Below are positions 23,349 through 32,047 of a stretch of 36,567 bases of DNA, piece after piece (within the stretch, counting starts at the first letter, position 1; the number at the start of each line of letters is the position of its first letter). Position numbers and translations under genes: made by a program. The notes under the pieces were generated by a model. It saw only the letters and a program-made list of their open reading frames with translations. It was not told the origin of the DNA and did no database searches. The stretch is taken from contig CAIXDS010000360.1 in assembly GCA_903918195.1 (NCBI GenBank), positions 1 to 36,567 of the forward strand, read 5' to 3'. This DNA is from an uncultured Acetobacteraceae bacterium. GTDB lineage: Bacteria > Pseudomonadota > Alphaproteobacteria > Acetobacterales > Acetobacteraceae.

Positions 23349-24503
23349 GCCGCCATCCTGACCCTCATCCTGGCCACCGGCATCGCCACGGCTGAGACGG
23401 TGCCGGAGGCCGAGGCGCGGGTGCGGGCGGCGAGGGCGGAGGAGTTGCGTCTGGCTGCCGAGAGGATGGCCGCGGTGGCGCGTCTGCGGGGGCTGGAGGG
23501 CGCGACGACCCAGGCCGCCAACCGGGTGGCCGAGTTGGCCCAGCGCCAGCGCGAGGCAGAGGTGCAACTGGACCGGCGGACCGGGGACCTGGCGCCGATG
23601 CTGCCGGTGATGGAGCGGCTGGCGCTGTATCCGGCCGAGACTCTGTTGGCGGTGCCGCTGCCGCCCGAGGATGCCGTGCGGGGCCTGCTGGTGCTGGGCA
23701 CGATCAGCCGCCAGTTGGAAGCGGATGCGGCGGCGGTGCGGGCCGGGCAGGCCGAGGCGGCGCGGCTGCGCCAGGCGACCGAGGCGCAACTGCCGCACCT
23801 GGCCGCAGCCCAGAACGAACAGGCGCGGGCGGCGACGGCGCTCGACGCGGAACTCGGCCAGACCCGTGCGAAGCGCCGCGTGGCCGAGGACGATGCAGCC
23901 GCGGCGGCGCGGCAGGCCGCCGCCGAAGCGGCCCGGGCTGAAAACCTGCGCGCCGCGCTGGCGCGGCCGGAGGCCGAGCGGCGGGCGGCCGAGGAGCGCG
24001 CCCGCGCCGAGGCGGTGGCCGCATCCCGGCAGAAGCGCGAGGCCGACGCTGCGGTGGCGCGCCACCGGGAGGAAACACTGGCGCGGCCGGCCGGCCCAGG
24101 TCTGGGGGAGGCACGCGGCCAATTGACCGCGCCGGTGGCCGGCAGCATCATACGCAACTGGGGTGATACCGGGGATTCCGGTCCCGCCAAGGGTGTGACC
24201 TATGGCGCCGCTCCCGGTGCGCGGGTGGTTTCACCCTGCACGGGCCGGGTGGTGTTTGCGAGTCCGTTCCGCAGCTATGGGCTTTTGCTGATCGTCGATT
24301 GTGGCGGCGGCGCGCATGCGGTGCTGGCCGGGCTGGACCATTTCGACGCCCAGGTCGGCGAGGCCGTGCGCGAGGGTGAGCCGGTGGGCGTGATGCCGGG
24401 CTGGGACCCGCGCGCGGGGGGGCCGCGGCCGGGATTGTATCTGGAGTTGCGCAAGGGCGGGCAACCCGTCAACCCGGGACCTTACCTGCGCGCGAAGGGC
24501 TGA
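23286..24503 (+). CDS. envC: EnvC-like murein hydrolase activator (coiled coil + M23/LytM domain)
   Basis: A protein of about 405 residues. It has a signal segment CFLAAILTLILATGIATA, a long Ala/Glu/Arg-rich coiled coil (about residues 40-270), and a C-terminal LytM/M23 domain from about LTAPVAGSIIRNWGD. The zinc ligands of active M23 peptidases (HxxxD, HxH) are degenerate, as in EnvC, which activates amidases rather than cutting peptidoglycan. It probably acts in the periplasm in septum splitting. The start is odd. ATG 23286 lies inside the right half of the repeat element and has no clear ribosome-binding site, and an ORF continues back to 23112. The element encodes the first 21 or so residues. 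gpmI-envC-ctpA is a common alphaproteobacterial order. Confidence 0.85.
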   Translation: MGSKGSALSGVQGQSPWPCFLAAILTLILATGIATAETVPEAEARVRAARAEELRLAAERMAAVARLRGLEGATTQAANRVAELAQRQREAEVQLDRRTGDLAPMLPVMERLALYPAETLLAVPLPPEDAVRGLLVLGTISRQLEADAAAVRAGQAEAARLRQATEAQLPHLAAAQNEQARAATALDAELGQTRAKRRVAEDDAAAAARQAAAEAARAENLRAALARPEAERRAAEERARAEAVAASRQKREADAAVARHREETLARPAGPGLGEARGQLTAPVAGSIIRNWGDTGDSGPAKGVTYGAAPGARVVSPCTGRVVFASPFRSYGLLLIVDCGGGAHAVLAGLDHFDAQVGEAVREGEPVGVMPGWDPRAGGPRPGLYLELRKGGQPVNPGPYLRAKG

Positions 24504-24563
24504 ACCTGCGCGCAAAGGACCAACTGGCTGACTCGGGCGTTAGTACTTTCCTCGCAGCTTCAG

Positions 24564-24590
24564 TTGCTGGATAGATATACATATAGGGTC
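24564..24590 (+). promoter_or_regulatory. AT-rich segment, possible ctpA promoter
   Basis: Within the 149-bp gap between envC and ctpA lies a distinctly AT-rich stretch, GGATAGATATACATATAGGG, unlike the surrounding high-GC sequence. Such a tract is a reasonable -10 region for ctpA transcription. No -35 hexamer at 16-18 bp spacing is convincing, so this is only a candidate. Confidence 0.3.
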
Positions 24591-24652
24591 CGGGGTGAAA
24601 TCCTGCCGGACCGTGACCAGATTTCGCGCCTGGGCGCATGAGGAAACCGTCG

Positions 24653-26038
24653 ATGAAGTTTCGTACCGGCCTGCTGCTGGGTGCCGCTTTTGGCGCAGGA
24701 GTGGCGATCGGCCCCGCCTCCGGCTACCTGGCGAACCAGTTCGGGGTGCAGTTTCTGCCCGCCGCGCTGGCACAGGACGGCGGACGGGCGGAAACCTACC
24801 GCCTGCTGACCCTGTTCGGCGACGTGTTCGAACGCGTGCGCGCCGAGTATGTCGAACCGGTGAACGACACCGACCTGGTGGAGAATGCCATCAACGGCAT
24901 GCTCACCGGGCTCGACCCGCACAGCAACTACATGAACGCGAAGTCCTTCCGCGACATGCAGGTGCAGACCCGCGGCGAGTTCGGCGGCCTCGGCATCGAG
25001 GTGACGCAGGATAACGGGTTCATCAAGGTGATCAGCCCGATCGACGACACCCCGGCCAGTCGGGCCGGCATCAAGGCGGGCGACCTGATCCTGGCGCTGG
25101 ATGGGCAGACCGTGCAGGGGCTGAGCCTGAACGACGCGGTCGACAAGATGCGCGGTGCGCCCAACTCGAAGATCAAGCTGACCATCCGCCGCGAGGGCCA
25201 GGACGCCCCGCTGGAGGTGGCGCTGACCCGCGAGGTGATCCGCATCCAGGTGGTGAAGTCGCACCTGGAGGGCGGCGACATCGCCTATATCCGGGTGACC
25301 AGCTTCAACGAGCAGACCGATAGCGGGCTGCGCAAGGCCCTGGCGGCGCTGAAGGCGCAGGCCGGCGACAAGCTGCGCGGCATCATCCTGGATCTGCGCA
25401 ACGACCCGGGCGGACTGCTCGACCAGGCGGTGGCGGTGGCGGACGACTTCATCGATCAAGGTGAGATCGTCTCCACCCGGGCGCGCCACGCCGAGGACAG
25501 CCAGCGTTGGAACGCCAAGGGCGGGGACATCACCAACGGATTGCCGGTCGTGGTGCTGATCAACGGCGGTTCGGCTTCGGCCAGCGAGATCGTCGCCGGC
25601 GCGCTGCAGGACCATCAACGGGCGATCCTGCTGGGCACCCGCAGCTTCGGCAAGGGGTCGGTGCAGACGGTGATCCCGCTGCCCGGCAACGGGGCGATGC
25701 GGCTGACCACGGCGCGCTATTACACCCCGTCCGGCCGGTCGATCCAGGGGCTGGGCATCGCCCCGGACGTGGAGGTGGCGGCAACCCGCGAGGAGAAGCC
25801 GCATTTCCTGCCCGACCGGGAAGCCGACCTGAACCGCGCCCTGACCAATTCGGGCGGCACGTCGCAAGGCGCGGCGCCGGTGCGCACCGACCTGCCGCCG
25901 ATCGTGCGCGATATCCCCAAGCTGCCGCCGGAAAACTGGCCAACGTACGACGCCGCCAAGCCCGAGACCGACTTCCAGTTGCAGCAGGCGCTGGCCGTCC
26001 TGCGCGCCATGCCGGTGAGCAAACACGCCGCCCGCTAG
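24653..26038 (+). CDS. ctpA: Carboxy-terminal processing protease, S41 family (CtpA)
   Basis: A 461-residue tail-specific protease. A signal or anchor segment GLLLGAAFGAGVAIGPASGYLA is followed by the PDZ domain (about residues 95-185, with FGGLGIEVTQDNG and SRAGIKAGDLILALDG). The catalytic core has LRNDPGGLLDQAV, the Ser block GGSASASEI at about 305-313, and Lys334 in RSFGKGSVQT; the Ser/Lys dyad cuts near C-termini. It probably acts in the periplasm on cell-wall hydrolases or outer-membrane proteins, next to an EnvC-like factor. The ATG at 24653 has GAGGAA upstream; the ATG at 24638 is a weaker alternative. The C-terminal part after residue 390 is low-complexity and proline-rich. Confidence 0.95.
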   Translation: MKFRTGLLLGAAFGAGVAIGPASGYLANQFGVQFLPAALAQDGGRAETYRLLTLFGDVFERVRAEYVEPVNDTDLVENAINGMLTGLDPHSNYMNAKSFRDMQVQTRGEFGGLGIEVTQDNGFIKVISPIDDTPASRAGIKAGDLILALDGQTVQGLSLNDAVDKMRGAPNSKIKLTIRREGQDAPLEVALTREVIRIQVVKSHLEGGDIAYIRVTSFNEQTDSGLRKALAALKAQAGDKLRGIILDLRNDPGGLLDQAVAVADDFIDQGEIVSTRARHAEDSQRWNAKGGDITNGLPVVVLINGGSASASEIVAGALQDHQRAILLGTRSFGKGSVQTVIPLPGNGAMRLTTARYYTPSGRSIQGLGIAPDVEVAATREEKPHFLPDREADLNRALTNSGGTSQGAAPVRTDLPPIVRDIPKLPPENWPTYDAAKPETDFQLQQALAVLRAMPVSKHAAR

Positions 26039-26107
26039 AGGGAAGGCGTGGTGCTCCGCTAGGGCCGGTGCCGCGGGATCGCTGTGGCAGCGCACGGGAA
26101 TGGCCCG

Positions 26108-27298
26108 ATGATCCGGCCGCAAGGCGATTGGCAGGCGCGACGGGGCGGATCTCGTGCCTGGGCGATGCTCGGGCGGTTCTGGGCAACCGTGCTGGTCTGT
26201 ATGGTGGCGGGTGCGGTTACGCTGCAGGTGCTCGGTCCGCCGTCGCCGCGGCAAGGCCGGGCCGAGGGTGCGTTCGCGCTGGCCGCGCCCCCGTCCCTGG
26301 TGCCGGCATCCCCGAAGCCTTCGTCGGCGATGCCGGCACGGCAGGGCCAGGCAGAGGAACCCCTGCCAGCTCCGGTTGCGGCGGCGCCGCCGGTTCAACC
26401 GGCCCCACCACCGCGATCTGCCCCGGCGCCAGTGCGGGCGGCGGAGGCGGGCATTCCGGCACCGTTCGCTGCCCTGCAGGAGACGGTGCCCGACTTGCCG
26501 GGCGCGACGCTGCCGCGCATCGGCCCTGACGGGCGGATGCCGATGCAGGTCTACGCTGCCTCGTTCGACCCTGCCGATAAACGGCCCCGCGTGGCCGTGC
26601 TGCTGGCCGGCGTCGGCATGGCGGAGGTCTACAGTGAAGAGGCCATTCGCGCCACGAACCCGGCGATCTCGCTGGCCATCTCGCCCTATGCGCGGCGGCC
26701 CGCCCCACTGCTGGAGCTCGCGCGCTCCACCGGTCATGAAACACTGGTGTCGATCCCGATGGAGCCGCTCGGCTACCCGCTGAACGATGCCGGCACGCGC
26801 TCTCTGCTCACCGGGCTGCCGCCGGCGAAGAATCGCGAGCGGTTGCTCCGGACGCTGTCGCGCATCACCGGCTACGTAGGGGCGACGGCGGCCATGAGCG
26901 GCCTGCGCGGCGAGCGGTTCGGCGCCAGCGAGCAGATGAATCTGGTGCTGGACGAACTGGCCGCACGCGGTCTGCTGTATGTGGACCCCCGCCCGGTGCC
27001 GCTGCGTCCCGGAAATCCGCCGCCGGCGCGACCCGGCGTTCGTGTGGCCGATGTTTTCATCGACGACCCGCCGCTGCGTTTCGATATCGAGTTCAAGCTG
27101 GCGCGGTTGGAGCAGCTGGCGCGTGACCGCGGCAGCGCGCTCGGCGTGGCCGGGACGGCCGGGCCGGTGATGGTCGAGCGGCTGGCGGCCTGGACGGCGA
27201 CGCTGGCATCGCGCGGCGTCGCCCTGGTGCCGGTGAGCGCCCTGGTGCCGCCGCTGTTACCGTCCGTATCCGAAACTGCAGCGAGTCAGCCACGATGA
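26108..27298 (+). CDS. Divergent polysaccharide deacetylase family protein (YibQ/DUF610-like)
   Basis: A 396-residue protein. An N-terminal membrane anchor (FWATVLVCMVAGAVTLQVLG) is followed by an Ala/Pro-rich linker of about 100 residues. The C-terminal domain matches the divergent polysaccharide deacetylase family: RPRVAVLLAGVGM, PAISLAISPYARRP, ETLVSIPMEPLGYP, GYVGATAAMSG, LVLDELAARGLLYVDPRP, and VADVFIDDP. It is periplasmic and probably acts in envelope or septum biology, in line with envC and ctpA upstream. The actual substrate is unknown. ATG 26108 is preferred; a GTG at 26084 is an alternative. The stop overlaps the rppH start by four bases (ATGA). Confidence 0.88.
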   Translation: MIRPQGDWQARRGGSRAWAMLGRFWATVLVCMVAGAVTLQVLGPPSPRQGRAEGAFALAAPPSLVPASPKPSSAMPARQGQAEEPLPAPVAAAPPVQPAPPPRSAPAPVRAAEAGIPAPFAALQETVPDLPGATLPRIGPDGRMPMQVYAASFDPADKRPRVAVLLAGVGMAEVYSEEAIRATNPAISLAISPYARRPAPLLELARSTGHETLVSIPMEPLGYPLNDAGTRSLLTGLPPAKNRERLLRTLSRITGYVGATAAMSGLRGERFGASEQMNLVLDELAARGLLYVDPRPVPLRPGNPPPARPGVRVADVFIDDPPLRFDIEFKLARLEQLARDRGSALGVAGTAGPVMVERLAAWTATLASRGVALVPVSALVPPLLPSVSETAASQPR

Positions 27299-27840
27299 CA
27301 CGATCCGACCGAGAGCATCTGGCCGACCGAGAGAACCTGGCCAACCTGCGCGCGCGTTTGCCGTACCGGCCGAATGTCGGCGCGGTGCTGTTCAGCCCGG
27401 CGGGGCGCGTGTTCGTGGCCCGCCGCGCCGACCTGCCGAACGCCGAGGGCGCGCCGGGTGGCTGGCAATTGCCGCAGGGCGGCATCGATGCCGACGAGAA
27501 TCCGGCGACGGCGGTGATTCGCGAACTGGCCGAGGAAATCGGCACCGACCGCGCCGAGATCATCGGCGAGCACCAGGACTGGCTGACCTACGAACTGCCG
27601 GACGCGCTGCTGGGGGTGGCGCTGCACGGGCGCTACCGGGGGCAGCAGCAGCGCTGGTTCGCGCTGCGCTTTCTCGGCTGCGATGCCGATATCCGGCTGG
27701 ACGCCGACCCGCATCCCGAATTCGACGCCTGGCGCTGGGCTGATCTCGGGGAATTGCCCGCGCTGGCGGTGGACTTCAAGCGGCCGATCTACCAGATCAT
27801 TGCGGCGTCGTTTGCGCCTTACGCGCGGCCGATGAGCTGA
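27295..27840 (+). CDS. rppH: RNA pyrophosphohydrolase RppH (Nudix)
   Basis: A 181-residue Nudix hydrolase of the RppH type, which removes pyrophosphate from 5'-triphosphate RNA and starts mRNA decay. The Nudix box runs from Gly62 to Gly83, with GGIDADENP then RELAEEIG, fitting GX5EX7REUXEEXGU. Other RppH blocks are YRPNVGAVLFSPAGRVFVARR, GGWQLPQGG, and the C-terminal RWFALRFLG and EFDAWRWADLGELP, followed by VDFKRPIYQ. Translation is coupled to the deacetylase gene by ATGA overlap. The gene is full length and normal for alphaproteobacteria, where the envC-ctpA-yibQ-rppH order is common. Confidence 0.95.
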   Translation: MTRSDREHLADRENLANLRARLPYRPNVGAVLFSPAGRVFVARRADLPNAEGAPGGWQLPQGGIDADENPATAVIRELAEEIGTDRAEIIGEHQDWLTYELPDALLGVALHGRYRGQQQRWFALRFLGCDADIRLDADPHPEFDAWRWADLGELPALAVDFKRPIYQIIAASFAPYARPMS

Positions 27841-27862
27841 TCTGCTGCCACAGGAGTCTCCC

Positions 27863-28342
27863 ATGATCCGCGTCCGTTGGCTGCCGTCGTTCGCCGCCGC
27901 CCTGATGCTCCTCGTCCCGCCCGGGGTTGCGGGCGCGCAGACCCGCATCGGCGAGGTGGACACCACGTTCAAGCTGATCGGCCGCAACGACCGGGTGGTG
28001 GTCGATCGCTACGACGACCCGCGGGTGAATGGGGTGAGCTGCTACGTATCGCGCGCCGAGACCGGTGGCGTGGCGGGGTCGCTGGGCCTGGCGACCGACC
28101 CGAACCGATACTCGATCGCCTGCCGCGCCACCGGGCCGGTGACGTTGCCCGAGGGCGGCCTGCCGAAGAACGAGATCGTGTTCGGCGAGAAGATGAGCGT
28201 GTTCTTCAAGGAGATCCGGGTGACACGGCTCTACGACCCGGAGAAGCGGGTGATCGTGTATCTAGTGTGGTCAACGATCAGCATGGGCACCGGGGGTGCG
28301 GCGTTCAACAGTGTCACGGCAGTCCCGATCGACGCGCGGTGA
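27863..28342 (+). CDS. creA: CreA family protein (DUF1459-type periplasmic protein)
   Basis: A 159-residue secreted protein of the CreA family. A signal peptide with a hydrophobic core LPSFAAALMLLVPPG ends at AGAQ (about residue 25). The mature part has IGEVDTTFKLIGRNDRVVVD, YDDPRVNGVSCYVSRAETGG, GLGLATDPNRYSIAC and FFKEIRVTRLYD, with the two family cysteines in the GVSCY and SIACR segments. The function of CreA is unknown even in E. coli. An AGGAG site precedes the ATG. It begins 22 bp after rppH and may share its transcript. Confidence 0.9.
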   Translation: MIRVRWLPSFAAALMLLVPPGVAGAQTRIGEVDTTFKLIGRNDRVVVDRYDDPRVNGVSCYVSRAETGGVAGSLGLATDPNRYSIACRATGPVTLPEGGLPKNEIVFGEKMSVFFKEIRVTRLYDPEKRVIVYLVWSTISMGTGGAAFNSVTAVPIDAR

Positions 28343-28405
28343 GTCGATGAGGGATGGCATCACGCCATCCGTTGTTATCTGCCTTCATTCCGTGTCAGCC
28401 TCTGA

Positions 28406-28422
28406 CGAATGGGTTCCAAGGG
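28406..28422 (+). repeat. Short degenerate copy of the dispersed repeat family
   Basis: CGAATGGGTTCCAAGGG here matches CGAATGGGTTCTAAGGG at 23283-23299, in the right half of the larger element, except at one base. The following sequence, GGTCAGCGCCCGTGGTGGCG, is only loosely similar. It lies in the 143-bp gap between creA and the PhoU-domain gene, which otherwise shows just an AGGAG ribosome-binding site for the latter. Confidence 0.5.
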
Positions 28423-28485
28423 GTCAGCGCCCGTGGTGGCGAGGCGCGGACCGCGTAATGGTGGGGCCAGCGGCAGGAGCGGCGC

Positions 28486-30405
28486 GTGAAAAGCGAGGTT
28501 CTGGACGCCATCGGTGAAAGCGATCTGCGCCTCGGCGCGGCCGTGAACGCCGCGCTGGCCGCCAATGACCGGGCGAAATTCCTGTTCAGCCTGCTGCAGA
28601 TGGCGGTGAGCCGGGCGGCGTATCCCGACCAGCCGGCGGCCGATCTGCGGCGGGAACGGCTGGCCTGCGGTATCGACGATGCCGCGCTGGACGAGGTGGT
28701 GCCGGGGGCGCGGGCGCACGGCGCGCTTGTGCTGATCCCGAATGCGCGGGACGTGCTGGCGCGCCTGGCGCGCGAGGTGCGCGTAATGGCGGCGCCGGTC
28801 GAAGAGGACAGGTTCGAAACGCGGCTGCAGGCGTTGCTGGCGGTGCTGCCGGCGGCCGGGGACGATCTGGTCGATCCCGCCGCAGTCACGGCGATGACGC
28901 AGGCGGCGAGGGGCGGCGAGGACAGTCTGCACCAGCTGGTGATGGACCTGCACAAGGCGCTGAACAATCTGCAGGCCCGGCTGGCGCGGGCGACGCTGGA
29001 CGGCGCTTCGGTTTACGGGCTGGCGGATGAGGACAGGAAGCTGGTGCGCGCCTTCATGGCCGGGCTGAACCGCACCGCCCTGCTGAAATTCGACCATCCC
29101 GGCCTCGCCACCACGGCAACGCGCGCCGGCACCCGGCTGGTGATCCAGAACGATATCGGCATGACCGATGCCCACGTGATCGTGCTGCATGTCGAGGGGC
29201 TGGCGGCGCAACTGACCTACACCGACGTGCATCCCGAGCGGCTGCGCTTCCTGCAGGCGATGCTGGCGCGGTTCCCGGTGTCCTGGGGGGCGGCGCAGTC
29301 CCGCGTGGTCGCCGGGCTGGCCGAGGGGGCGCCGTTCCAACTGGCGGTCGGGCGGCTGGAGGCGGCGGACGAGGCCGGGCTGCTGACCTATCTGGAATTC
29401 CTCGGCTCGCGGCTGGTGTTCCTGATCGACTGGAACCGCGCCCGCAAGGCGCTGCGGGGCTTCCTGCGCGGGCCGGACCGGGTGGCCGTGCTGGAATGGG
29501 CGGCGGCGCAGGAGGTCGGGCATCGCGGCTTCCTGGAGCTTGGCGGCGCGCGGCTGATCAACCAGGCGATCGAGGCGGCGTCCGGCGGGGCGATGCATTT
29601 CGGCGACCGGCTGTGCGACGTGCTGGGCGATCCGGCGGCCGGCGAACTGGTGCGCTTCGCGCTGCGGACGGCCAGCGAGGGGCTGCGCGCGCGCCAGTCG
29701 CAGGGGCTGATCCGCGACCGCGTGCGCGCCGAGCTGCAGTCGCATTTTTCCAATGAGGGCCGTCGCCTGCTGGGCCTGGCGTCCGAGCATGCCGGGCTGG
29801 TGTTCGAAATCGCCACCCTGGTGCGTGACGGCATCGCCGCCGCCGGGGCGGGGGAGGGCGGGCTGGACCGCCGGGCCGGCCGGGCGCGGCGCTTCGAGCA
29901 CGATGCCGACCAGCTGGTGATCGCGGTGCGCGAGGCGGTGCGCCGGCGGCCCGACCACGGGCTGGTCCTGCGGCTGATCGAGGCCGCGGATGATGCGGCC
30001 GACCAGTTGGAGGAGGCCGCCTTTCTGCTTGATCTGCTGGCCAAGAGCGGCGCGCGCGGAAAGCCGCTCGACCGGCTGGGGGCGCTGGCGGATCTGTTGG
30101 TGGAGGGCGCGCAGGAATGGATCAAGGCGCTCGGCCATGCGGTTGCGGTCGGCGGGGGCGCGGGCGGCGGGGGCGCCGCGGCGCATGAGGATGCCGACGA
30201 TTTCCTGGTGGCGGTGGACCGCGTACTGGCGCTGGAACACGCGGCCGACGATGCCGAACGGGGGCTGCGCTACGAGGCGGTGCAGCACGCGCAGGATTTC
30301 CGCCAGTTGCATCTGTATTCCGAGGTCGGGCGGGCGCTGGAGGAAGGCGCCGATGCGCTGAAGCGGGCCAGCCTGATGACCCGCGACCTCGTGCTGGGCG
30401 CCTGA
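28486..30405 (+). CDS. Unknown protein with a C-terminal PhoU/DUF47-like domain
   Basis: A 639-residue protein. I do not recognise the N-terminal 420 residues as a named family. They contain two striking blocks: TRAGTRLVIQNDIGMTDAHV with VIVLHVEGL (about 213-242), and YTDVHPERLRFLQAM. The C-terminal part (about 430-639) is helical and resembles PhoU/DUF47. It has FEHDADQLVIAVREAV with an E-x-D-x-x-like metal-binding pattern, and DDAADQLEEAAFLLDLL. A Gly/Ala-rich stretch (GGGAGGGGAAAH) interrupts it. There is no signal peptide. GTG 28486 follows AGGAG by 6 bases. The half-PPDK gene starts 3 bp after the stop, so the two are probably co-translated and functionally linked. Confidence 0.7.
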   Translation: MKSEVLDAIGESDLRLGAAVNAALAANDRAKFLFSLLQMAVSRAAYPDQPAADLRRERLACGIDDAALDEVVPGARAHGALVLIPNARDVLARLAREVRVMAAPVEEDRFETRLQALLAVLPAAGDDLVDPAAVTAMTQAARGGEDSLHQLVMDLHKALNNLQARLARATLDGASVYGLADEDRKLVRAFMAGLNRTALLKFDHPGLATTATRAGTRLVIQNDIGMTDAHVIVLHVEGLAAQLTYTDVHPERLRFLQAMLARFPVSWGAAQSRVVAGLAEGAPFQLAVGRLEAADEAGLLTYLEFLGSRLVFLIDWNRARKALRGFLRGPDRVAVLEWAAAQEVGHRGFLELGGARLINQAIEAASGGAMHFGDRLCDVLGDPAAGELVRFALRTASEGLRARQSQGLIRDRVRAELQSHFSNEGRRLLGLASEHAGLVFEIATLVRDGIAAAGAGEGGLDRRAGRARRFEHDADQLVIAVREAVRRRPDHGLVLRLIEAADDAADQLEEAAFLLDLLAKSGARGKPLDRLGALADLLVEGAQEWIKALGHAVAVGGGAGGGGAAAHEDADDFLVAVDRVLALEHAADDAERGLRYEAVQHAQDFRQLHLYSEVGRALEEGADALKRASLMTRDLVLGA

Positions 30406-30408
30406 CCG

Positions 30409-31986
30409 GTGGCCCTTGCGGTGCATGTCATCGGCGCCGGGGCCGGCCTGCCGCCGGGCGGCGCGAATGCGGTCGGCGGCAAGGCGTGGAACCTGGCGCG
30501 GTTGGCCGATGCGGGCCTGCCGGTGCCGCCGGCCTTTGTGCTGCCGACATCGTGGTGCCGGGCGCTGCGCGACGGTACGGCGGACGACGCCGCGGTGGCG
30601 GCGGCGCTGGACGAGGGCATCGCGCGGCTGGAAGCGGCGACCGGGCTGGGCTTCGGCAGTGCGCGGCGTCCGTTGCTGGTGTCGGTGCGCTCCGGCGCCG
30701 CGGTGTCCATGCCGGGCATGCTGGAGACGGTGCTGGATGTCGGGCTGAATGCCGCCGCCGTCGAGGGGCTGTTGCGGCTGACCGGCAATCCACGCCTGGC
30801 CTGGGATTGCTGGCGGCGGCTGGTGCAGGGCTATGCCGAGGTGGTGCAAGGCCTGCCCGGTGCTTTCGACGACATGGTTGCGGCGGCGCTGGCCCAGGGT
30901 GAGGTGGAGAGTGAGCGCGACCTCGACCATCGGGTGCTGCGCGGGTTGGCGCTGGCCATGCTGGAGCGGTTCCGGGGGCTGGCCGGCCGGCCCTTTCCAT
31001 CCGATCCGCGGGCGCAGTTGCTGGCGGCGGCGCTGGCGGTGTTCCGCTCGTGGGACGCGCCGAAGGCGGCGACCTACCGGCGCCTGAACGGGCTCGACGA
31101 CGATGCCGGCACGGCGGTGACGGTGCAGGCGATGGTGTTCGGCAATGCCGGCGGCAATTCCGGCGCCGGGGTGGGATTCACCCGCGACCCGGCCACCGGC
31201 GTGCGCGGCCTGTACGTGGATTTTGTCTTCAACGGCCAGGGCGAGGACGTGGTGGCCGGCAGGCGGGCCACCGATGGCGGGGCACGGCTGCAACGCATGC
31301 TGCCCGGCGTTTACGGACAGCTGGAGGCGATGTGCCACACGCTGGAAGGTCTGTTCGGCGACGCGCAGGATTTCGAGTTCACCCTGCAATCGGGCGTGCT
31401 GTGGCTGCTGCAGACCAGGCGCGCCAAGCGCACGCCCTGGGCGGCGCTGCGCATCGCCGTTGATCTGGTGGAGGAAGGGCTGCTCTCGCCGGCCGAGGCG
31501 CGGCATCTGCTCGATGGCGTCGATCTGGCCACGGTGGTGCGCACGCGCTTCGCCGATCCCGGCCCGGTGCTGGCGCGGGCGCAGGTGGCCGGCGTCGGCG
31601 TGGCGAGCGGGCGCATCGCGCTGGACAGCGCGGCGGCGGCGCGGCTGGCGGTGACGGGGCCGGTGATCCTGGTGCGGCAGGAGACGGTGACCGAGGACAT
31701 CGCCGGCCTGGCATCGGCCGCCGGCATCCTGACCGCGACCGGTGGGCGCACCAGCCATGCCGCCGTGGTGGCACGCCAGCTTGGCCGTGTCTGCCTGGTC
31801 GCCTGCCCGGCGCTGGCGATCGACCTTGTCCGCCGAACCTGCCGCATCGGCGGGCAGGCGTTTGCCGAGGGCGATCCGATTTCGCTCGACGGCAACGAAG
31901 GCAGCGTGCATGCGGGCATGCAGGCGGTGGTGGCCGAGTCCCCGGCGCGGGAGCTGGCGGCGATCGCGCGATGGAAGGACGCTTGA
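30409..31986 (+). CDS. Half-length pyruvate phosphate dikinase-like protein (ATP-grasp + phosphohistidine domain)
   Basis: A 525-residue PEP/pyruvate-binding-domain protein. The N-terminal ATP-grasp part shows GGKAWNLARLADAGLPVPPAF, VSVRSGAAVSMPGMLETVLD and FGNAGGNSGAGVGFTRDP. The swivelling phosphohistidine domain carries TATGGRTSHAAVVARQLG, with His450 as the expected phosphorylated residue. Pyruvate phosphate dikinases are about 870-900 aa and end in a TIM-barrel that binds pyruvate or PEP. That barrel is absent here, and the protein ends about 75 residues after the His. The phosphoryl acceptor is therefore unknown. GTG 30409 starts 3 bp after the PhoU-domain gene. It is not a frameshifted PPDK remnant, since no barrel sequence follows. 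Confidence 0.85.
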   Translation: MALAVHVIGAGAGLPPGGANAVGGKAWNLARLADAGLPVPPAFVLPTSWCRALRDGTADDAAVAAALDEGIARLEAATGLGFGSARRPLLVSVRSGAAVSMPGMLETVLDVGLNAAAVEGLLRLTGNPRLAWDCWRRLVQGYAEVVQGLPGAFDDMVAAALAQGEVESERDLDHRVLRGLALAMLERFRGLAGRPFPSDPRAQLLAAALAVFRSWDAPKAATYRRLNGLDDDAGTAVTVQAMVFGNAGGNSGAGVGFTRDPATGVRGLYVDFVFNGQGEDVVAGRRATDGGARLQRMLPGVYGQLEAMCHTLEGLFGDAQDFEFTLQSGVLWLLQTRRAKRTPWAALRIAVDLVEEGLLSPAEARHLLDGVDLATVVRTRFADPGPVLARAQVAGVGVASGRIALDSAAAARLAVTGPVILVRQETVTEDIAGLASAAGILTATGGRTSHAAVVARQLGRVCLVACPALAIDLVRRTCRIGGQAFAEGDPISLDGNEGSVHAGMQAVVAESPARELAAIARWKDA

Positions 31987-32047
31987 CGCCGGTCCCGCGC
32001 GGCGTTTCACCCTGCGACCATTCCTGTCCGGCAACACGGAGGTCGGC

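Noticed and set aside
31742..32047. N-terminal extension of the membrane-fusion protein back to 31742
   Set aside because: It reads through the end of the half-PPDK gene in another frame. GGAGG at 32038-32042 and the membrane anchor right after 32054 mark the real start.
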